From Rudanella paleaurantiibacter (GTDB lineage Bacteria > Bacteroidota > Bacteroidia > Cytophagales > Spirosomataceae), in the NCBI RefSeq assembly GCF_009184635.1, contig NZ_WELI01000009.1, positions 62,001 to 126,000 of the forward strand: 64,000 nt of DNA, in the 5' to 3' direction. Below the pieces are notes generated by a model that had not been told where the DNA came from, searched no databases, and saw only the letters and a program-made list of their open reading frames with translations. Numbering within the stretch: the stretch's first letter is position 1; each line of letters begins with the position of its first letter. A program made the position numbers and the translations under genes. Positions 59,042 through 64,000 of this stretch are shown here, piece after piece.

Positions 59042-59669
59042 CCTGGGGCTGGTTATGGCCGGCTTGTTTTTGGCGGCCTGCGGCTCGTCGGGGGATACGC
59101 TGCCGGTGCTCGGCCAGAAAGAAGCCGTGACCCGGACCGTAGATGGTAAAACCGTGACCGATTCGGTTGATCATACCATTCCCGATTTCCGGTTTGTGAG
59201 TCAGTACGGCGATACCGTATCGGCAGGCACGCTGGCGGGCAAAGTGTACGTAGCCGATTTCTTTTTTACAACCTGCCCGACCATTTGCCCCAAAATGAAA
59301 ACCCAGATGAAACGTGTGTATGACCGTTTCAAAGGGAATTCGAACGTCATGATTTTGTCGCACACCATTGACCCCACGCGCGACTCCGTTGCCGTGCTGC
59401 GCGATTTTGCGCAGAGCCTGGGTGTCAAGGACCGCCAATGGTTGTTTGTAACGGGCGACAAGGATCAGATTTATGACATTGGCCAGAACGCTTACATGGT
59501 GAGTGCCGCCGAAGACGCTACGGCCCCCGGCGGGGTAGTCCATAGTGGCGCCTTTATTCTGGTCGATACCCAGAAACGGGTACGCGGTATTTACGACGGC
59601 ACCACACCCGAAGGTGTCGATAAGCTGATGGCCGACATTGATAAGTTACTCACCGAACCAAACGAATGA
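59031..59669 (+). CDS. SCO1/SenC family copper chaperone lipoprotein
   Basis: A 212-residue SCO family protein, which delivers copper or acts as a thiol reductase for cytochrome oxidase assembly. The lipoprotein signal is GLVMAGLFLAAC (Cys17). The copper site is FFTTCPTICPKM (CxxxC), with the conserved His in VVHSGAFILVD; HTIDPTRDS and YDIGQNAYMV also fit. I start it at GTG 59031, which gives a standard lipoprotein signal and overlaps the previous gene by 11 nt; ATG 59055 is the alternative. The cytochrome c gene overlaps its end. Confidence 0.9.
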   Translation: MRNSLGLVMAGLFLAACGSSGDTLPVLGQKEAVTRTVDGKTVTDSVDHTIPDFRFVSQYGDTVSAGTLAGKVYVADFFFTTCPTICPKMKTQMKRVYDRFKGNSNVMILSHTIDPTRDSVAVLRDFAQSLGVKDRQWLFVTGDKDQIYDIGQNAYMVSAAEDATAPGGVVHSGAFILVDTQKRVRGIYDGTTPEGVDKLMADIDKLLTEPNE

Positions 59670-60079
59670 TGAAACGATTGAGTTGGGCCGCTCTGGCGGC
59701 CCTCTTTGTTGGTAGCTCTGCCTGCCAAAGTGGGGAAGAAATCAAACGCCAGAAATACATTACGGAGGGCATCCTGCTCTACCAAACGAACTGCGCTAAC
59801 TGCCACCAGAAAGACGGTAAGGGCCTTGAGGCCCTCTACCCGCCCATTGCCGGTTCAGAGTACCTGAGCAAGCCCGACAGTATTATTCATATCATCCGGC
59901 ACGGTCAACAAGGGCCTATTGTGGTCAATGGAAAACGGTACAACCGGCCCATGCCCCCACAAACCCATTTGAGTAACCTCGAAATTGCCGAAATCGTAAG
60001 CTACATCAACGCCGAATGGGGCCAGAAAGACTTGTTTGTCGACGTTAAATACGTAGATCGGGTGTTAGGCAAACAGTAA
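59666..60079 (+). CDS. c-type cytochrome lipoprotein
   Basis: A 137-residue class I cytochrome c anchored as a lipoprotein (signal AALAALFVGSSAC, Cys20). The heme motif is CANCH (residues 43-47), and the likely axial Met is in YNRPMPPQ near 95. The YPPIAGSEYL segment is typical of electron-carrier modules. Its ATG overlaps the SCO stop as ATGA. It most likely passes electrons to a terminal oxidase encoded elsewhere. Confidence 0.92.
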   Translation: MMKRLSWAALAALFVGSSACQSGEEIKRQKYITEGILLYQTNCANCHQKDGKGLEALYPPIAGSEYLSKPDSIIHIIRHGQQGPIVVNGKRYNRPMPPQTHLSNLEIAEIVSYINAEWGQKDLFVDVKYVDRVLGKQ

Positions 60080-60087
60080 TGGGGTAT

Positions 60088-61596
60088 CTACGGCTGCGTG
60101 TTTTGGAGCACAAAGTCCTCAAAAACAGATGGCTCACCAGCCGAACCCATTGCCAAAATCCCCACCCGAACGGCCCGGTCCCAAGGGGGCAGAAACGCTC
60201 CGTTGATCGGCTCTTTGGTTACGGTCTGGAACGTTTTACCGTCGGTTGCGTAGCCAAAGGAGAAACGATGGCCCTGTTGTGCCCGTAGTTGTAGCGTAAG
60301 CTTGCGAGAGGGGTCTACTGGCTGGGTAGCTACCACCGTTTTTTTACCCCGTTCCAGCCGCCAAACGTTCAGTGTAGAGCCGTCGAGCGAGATACCCAGT
60401 GCGTTGTCATCGTCGCCGATGGCCGCCAGACCCGGTTGCCCGGCCGATTGTTTGCGGTCGACGGTAGTAGTCACGGTATAATCGCCCGTGAGGGTGCGCT
60501 GGGCTACGGCACTACCCAGTTTGGCCGGCTGGGCGCGCAGGGTAAGCGCCCCTTTACGAACGTCGAAATGAGGCTGTTTAAATACCGACCATTGCCACAG
60601 ATGGGATAACGTTTTACCCGCAAACGAATCGTTCAGGCGTGGAGACACCGGCTTTGCAGCGGCTACTACCGGGGTTGCCGGTAGAAACTTAATCCAGCCA
60701 TCGGCTGTAAACGTAAACTCTTTCAGCAATGCCTGCCGACCGGTGTACACGCTCGTTTGCTTGTCGTAGGCGTGGTACAGGAAGAAAAAACGACCGTCTT
60801 TCTCCACAACGGTACCATGACCGGGGCAGCGCCAGCTACCCTCATCGGTCAGAATCGGGTTTTGGCTAAATTTTTCCCAGGGGCCGAGTAAGTTTTTGGC
60901 CCGCGCCACGCCCGTTGCATAGGTACAGCCCGTACCACAGCAACCGGCCCCGGCATAGATCGCGTAGAAATAGTCGCCGTGGCGAATCATCGACACGCCT
61001 TCGACCAGATTACCCTCCCAGGTGTCTGTATTGCGGAATAACTCTTTTTTCTCACCCGTCAGCGCTGTTCGCTCCTCATTCATAGGCTGTGCCCAGATAG
61101 GCGTTGGCTGCTTTACACTGTTGCCGTCTTCTTTCCAGATCAGGTACAGCTTGCCCGTTTCGTCGCGCATCGGAAAGCCGTCAATGGACCCATCAGACTG
61201 CCCCACGAGCGGGCCATGATCGCGGTACGGGCCTTCGGGTCGGTCGGCACTGGCGACGGCCACACAGAGGTTTCCGCCCTTTTTGTGGGCTGTGTAGTAC
61301 ACATACACTTTCCCATTTTCGGCCGTGATTTCGGGTGCCCAGAAGTAATAATCAGCCCAGTCGGGGACTTTATTGAAGATATTACCGACTGTTTGCCAGT
61401 TGACCAGATCGGTGGATTTGAGCAATGGATATGCCGGGAACCAGTTCGACGTAGTGGCCGAAGCCCAATAAGTATCGCCTACTTTGGTCACCGAAGGGTC
61501 AGGATAATCGCCGGGGATAACAGCCGGTTGGGCCAGTGCAGCGCCAGAAGTTACCACGGCAAACAAGCCCGGCAACAGTGTTTTGATGAATTTCAT
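60088..61596 (-). CDS. Glycoside hydrolase family 43 protein
   Basis: A 502-residue secreted GH43 enzyme, typically a xylosidase or arabinofuranosidase. The signal peptide (LLPGLFAVVTSGAALAQ) precedes the five-bladed propeller with the base Asp in GDYPDPSV near residue 33, the pKa-modulating Asp in GSIDGFPM and the acid Glu in WEGNLVEGVSMI. The C-terminal ~190 residues form a beta-sandwich like the beta-xylosidase C-terminal lectin-type domain (FAGKTLSHLWQWSVF, GLAAIGDDDNALGI). It lies 34 nt downstream of lptC on the same strand. Confidence 0.9.
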   Translation of the reverse strand: MKFIKTLLPGLFAVVTSGAALAQPAVIPGDYPDPSVTKVGDTYWASATTSNWFPAYPLLKSTDLVNWQTVGNIFNKVPDWADYYFWAPEITAENGKVYVYYTAHKKGGNLCVAVASADRPEGPYRDHGPLVGQSDGSIDGFPMRDETGKLYLIWKEDGNSVKQPTPIWAQPMNEERTALTGEKKELFRNTDTWEGNLVEGVSMIRHGDYFYAIYAGAGCCGTGCTYATGVARAKNLLGPWEKFSQNPILTDEGSWRCPGHGTVVEKDGRFFFLYHAYDKQTSVYTGRQALLKEFTFTADGWIKFLPATPVVAAAKPVSPRLNDSFAGKTLSHLWQWSVFKQPHFDVRKGALTLRAQPAKLGSAVAQRTLTGDYTVTTTVDRKQSAGQPGLAAIGDDDNALGISLDGSTLNVWRLERGKKTVVATQPVDPSRKLTLQLRAQQGHRFSFGYATDGKTFQTVTKEPINGAFLPPWDRAVRVGILAMGSAGEPSVFEDFVLQNTQP

Positions 61597-61629
61597 ACGG
61601 CTTCGTTAGGTTGTTCTGGAACACACGGC

Positions 61630-62178
61630 TTAGAAGCCCCCGCCCCCTTCGACGTTGAACACGCCGGTCACTTTGCGAATCGAGTATTGCGAAAAATCCT
61701 GGTTCGCATCCAGACCCAGGCCGCGCAGGCTTTCGCCCGTCAGCTTGCTTTGCACGAGCACCGGTTTTTCGGTGAATACTTTCTTGGTTTGCGGATTCCA
61801 GTTCAACTCGTTGGTGGTCAGCTTTTCCTGTTTTTGCTTATTGATTACCACCACGTTACCCATGACGGTGTACAGGTTTTTTGCCTTATCGTACCGGCCT
61901 GAGTCAGAGCGGAGCGTTGTCACTTCTTCGCCATTCGGTCCAAAGAACAGGATATTGACCGTTTGCGGGTACTTCCGGTCGTCGTTTTGATACCGATACT
62001 GTTTGGCTGTCGTCATCCGAACGCGTAATACAGCGGCCTCACTGTACAGCATTTTCACATTGTTGATTTCTTCAATGGGCCCCTGATAGGCATTGGTTTT
62101 CCGGGTTGTTTTCGGCTCTTCGCAACCCCACACGCCAACCACCAGCAAGAGGCCACACCACAGCAAACGAGTCATCAT
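61630..62178 (-). CDS. lptC: LPS export protein LptC
   Basis: A 182-residue LptC-like component of the LPS export bridge. MMTRLLWCGLLLVVGVWGC is a lipoprotein-type signal, followed by a beta-jellyroll with alternating strands (YSEAAVLRVRMTTAKQYRYQ, YDKAKNLYTVMGNVVVINK, VQSKLTGESLRGLGLDANQ). A C-terminal Gly run ends it. The start may be ATG 62178 or 62175; an upstream in-frame start at 62235 reads into the previous gene. The OstA-like gene at 50464 is a functional partner. Confidence 0.85.
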   Translation of the reverse strand: MMTRLLWCGLLLVVGVWGCEEPKTTRKTNAYQGPIEEINNVKMLYSEAAVLRVRMTTAKQYRYQNDDRKYPQTVNILFFGPNGEEVTTLRSDSGRYDKAKNLYTVMGNVVVINKQKQEKLTTNELNWNPQTKKVFTEKPVLVQSKLTGESLRGLGLDANQDFSQYSIRKVTGVFNVEGGGGF

Positions 62179-62231
62179 TGTACAGCTGAAAAGTAGTCTT
62201 TCGTTTAGTTCTTCTCTCCTAACACCAGTAT

Positions 62232-62699
62232 TCACGCAGCCAGCAATCGACTCAAGTCGGCAACTAACTGCTTTGGCTCATCGGGCGTAAGCACGATCCG
62301 GCGGTCGTCGGCCATACGCACCAGTACGTAATTTGAGCGTCGGGTGGCATACCAGGTCATCCGGCCCAGGGAAGCATTTACAAACCGGCCGTAATAGCCA
62401 AACAGTCCCCCAACAGCAAACGCTCGCAGACTCAATTTCATTTGTTCAGGGGCTATTTCCTGCACCTCCCGAATTTTGTTCAGATCAAACGAAACCGCTC
62501 CGAACAACCGGACCACTGTGAGTGTATTGGGCGTCAGGGTATATTTTTGGGGTTGGTAGCCGTAGCAAATGACCATCACAATGGCCAGCACCACACCCGG
62601 CTTAAACGCCCCGAATGCCAACAGGGAAACCGTCAGGGCGAGCACAAGTCCTGTAATTACCTTAGCCGAATTATCCAACGAGACCGAATACTGCTTCAT
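62232..62699 (-). CDS. PH-like membrane protein, unknown
   Basis: A 155-residue protein with two close hydrophobic helices (AKVITGLVLALTVSLLAFGAF, GVVLAIVMVICYGY) followed by a small beta-rich domain like bacterial PH domains (PQKYTLTPNTLTVVRLFG, YVLVRMADDRRIVLTPDEP). The ATG at 62699 (MKQYSVSLD) is chosen; a longer frame to 62747 adds 16 residues. It stands between the barrel gene and lptC in a minus-strand run. Function unknown. Confidence 0.7.
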   Translation of the reverse strand: MKQYSVSLDNSAKVITGLVLALTVSLLAFGAFKPGVVLAIVMVICYGYQPQKYTLTPNTLTVVRLFGAVSFDLNKIREVQEIAPEQMKLSLRAFAVGGLFGYYGRFVNASLGRMTWYATRRSNYVLVRMADDRRIVLTPDEPKQLVADLSRLLAA

Positions 62700-62725
62700 A
62701 CACCTACCATCGTCTACCCTACCGA

Positions 62726-62770
62726 TAAAAAAAGGCGTGTGGCTCATAGACTATGCACCACACGCTTTTG
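62726..62770 (-). terminator. Terminator of the barrel gene
   Basis: AAAAGGCGTGTGG and CCACACGCTTTTG (about 62731-62743 and 62757-62769) pair, and the minus strand continues TTTTTTATCGG. It ends the transcript of the outer-membrane protein gene. Confidence 0.85.
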
Positions 62771-62788
62771 TATTGATTGATTGAATAT

Positions 62789-64000
62789 TTAGTCGAGCAC
62801 CGGCTTACGGAACCACCAGTCGTTCAGAGAGAGACCCAGCGCAAACCGCACGTACCGCTCCCGAATCTGCGAGCCAACCAGAGCCCCCCGTTGGCCACCC
62901 TGCACGCTCAGGTTGACATAATTTACAAAGTACGAGCCCATCGGTAAAGACAAGCCAAGGCTACCGTTTACATCTTTTACCCGCTGCCCGTCTACCAGGT
63001 AGGGCGTCTGATTAACCTGAAAACCAGCACGATAAGTGACTAAGTCCCAGTATTTGGTCGAATTGGCTTTGGGCATATATTCCAGACCAACACCGATGGT
63101 CATGGCATCGAGCAAATTACCCGACCGACCATTCACGGCCTGAAACTGTGACCATCTCTGGAAACCTACATCCAAACCTACCATCAGCTTATTGATCTGC
63201 TCAATGCTGATGCCGAAGTGGGCCTGTTGCGGCAACCGAATCGACGAGGCCACGTTGGCCCGCAGGGTATCTTCGTCGGAGAGGCTATTACCCCCTCCAC
63301 CGGTGCCGGTACCCAGCGAAACCTGCTGATACACATCCGTTTCGGTAGCCCCAACCCGAGTCGCCGGGTCGATAGTAGCGCCGAGGTTCAGCGACCATTT
63401 TTCGCTCAGTTTGGGTCGCCAGCCGGCCCCAAGCCGCCACACAAAATCATTATAAAGCACCCGGTTTGAGCGCGAAACCACAATATCCTGCGGTTGTGGA
63501 TTGAGCTGCTGCGAGGTCGGTGCTACATCATTAATCAACACCCGGGCATCGGAGTTATTGGTAATGTTGCCGAACAGGAAGCCCGCTTCGGCCCCCACAT
63601 AAATATTTTTACCCAGTCGAAAGCCGGTAGTGTAGGCAGCCTTATTGATGGCTCCACGACCTGAGTAGGTGTATTCAGCTTCGTAAATGGTATTGGTGTT
63701 GTTGCGCAGTACCCGACCATAACTCTTAGTCGAATAGTCGACGTAGGTGTAAGGCCGTAGGCTGAGCATCATGGTCCAGCGCGATGAGGCCGGAAACGCC
63801 AACGCAACATAGTTGAGGTTGGCTCCAAAATCGCGCTGACTTTGCGTTTGCCCGGCGCGGAGTTGGCTGATTTGGGGTTTGTACTGACCAATGAGACCCA
63901 CTTCAAAAGCCGTAAAACGACCCCGGCGAGCCAACAACGCGGGGTTTTGCATATTTAGGTAAAACGGACTGGCATTGCTGACGCCGATGCCTCCCATGCC
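62789..64000 (-). CDS. Outer-membrane beta-barrel protein (truncated by window edge)
   Basis: The 3' part, about 402 codons, of a minus-strand gene whose start lies beyond base 64000. It begins GGIGVSNASPFYLNMQNPALL, like FadL-type or PorV-like outer-membrane proteins, and continues with amphipathic strands (YVALAFPASSRWTMMLSLRP, KNIYVGAEAGFLFG, WRLGAGWRPKLSEKWSLNLG) to the end LSLNDWWFRKPVLD. A Gly-rich turn (GTGTGGGGNSLSDE) is in the middle. The residue at 63997 is probably internal. Transport role is inferred from fold only. Confidence 0.85.
   Translation of the reverse strand, partial: GMGGIGVSNASPFYLNMQNPALLARRGRFTAFEVGLIGQYKPQISQLRAGQTQSQRDFGANLNYVALAFPASSRWTMMLSLRPYTYVDYSTKSYGRVLRNNTNTIYEAEYTYSGRGAINKAAYTTGFRLGKNIYVGAEAGFLFGNITNNSDARVLINDVAPTSQQLNPQPQDIVVSRSNRVLYNDFVWRLGAGWRPKLSEKWSLNLGATIDPATRVGATETDVYQQVSLGTGTGGGGNSLSDEDTLRANVASSIRLPQQAHFGISIEQINKLMVGLDVGFQRWSQFQAVNGRSGNLLDAMTIGVGLEYMPKANSTKYWDLVTYRAGFQVNQTPYLVDGQRVKDVNGSLGLSLPMGSYFVNYVNLSVQGGQRGALVGSQIRERYVRFALGLSLNDWWFRKPVLD

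Overview
The window reads as chromosomal DNA of a gliding, type IX secretion (T9SS)-equipped member of the Bacteroidota, most likely order Cytophagales (Spirosoma/Rudanella-like; the genus is inference). Support: gldC, a porD-type DUF4835 gene, a PorE-like OmpA protein, three proteins with C-terminal T9SS sorting domains plus one gliding-motility-type C-terminal domain, Bacteroidota-restricted families (DUF3127, DUF2911, DUF4197, DUF2490), TAnnTTTG promoter boxes and few Shine-Dalgarno sites.

Layout. 0-12 kb: coaD, a NUDIX hydrolase divergent from a CNNM/CBS transporter gene, pyrE, dnaB, a secreted DNRLRE protein, rlmD, a large secreted adhesin-like protein, an SDR and an SH3 protein. 12-15.5 kb: two identical tRNA-Lys(TTT), a DUF3127 gene, tRNA-Leu(GAG), then a low-GC patch with small orphan genes, a possible pseudogene and a DUF5946 gene. 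15.5-27 kb: a lone response regulator, GtrA, deoxynucleoside kinase and deoxyribonucleotidase, an E2 acyltransferase, cinA, DUF4197, gldC, a thioredoxin-fold protein, GH3, surE and trhO. 27-40 kb: DUF2490 overlapping a secreted carbonic anhydrase, DUF3050, two subtilases, a T9SS zinc carboxypeptidase, a sulfatase, a small exported protein and a divergent Nudix. 40-50 kb: DUF2911, a sodium:solute symporter with a 41-residue overlapping partner gene, a GT-C glycosyltransferase, an SDR, the PorE-like protein and tilS. 50-64 kb: an OstA-like protein, a sorting-domain-only protein, the run bamD-rpoZ-coaBC-porD-recN, a lipoprotein-SCO-cytochrome c operon, then on the minus strand an outer-membrane barrel (cut by the window edge), a PH-like membrane protein, lptC and a GH43 glycosidase.

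Most of the window is ordinary core genome with dense hairpin terminators. The best leads are: (i) CoaBC with both CoaC catalytic positions equivalent to E. coli Asn125 and Cys158 replaced by Asp and Ser; (ii) a 41-aa membrane miniprotein translationally coupled to a sodium:solute symporter that carries a ~100-residue hydrophilic insertion; (iii) a secreted beta-carbonic anhydrase coupled to a DUF2490 outer-membrane barrel; (iv) a DUF3127 OB-fold-like protein with an SSB-like acidic tail; (v) promoter boxes so close to the gldC and bamD start codons that leaderless mRNAs are predicted. No CRISPR array, intact insertion sequence, prophage or recognisable defence cassette was seen.
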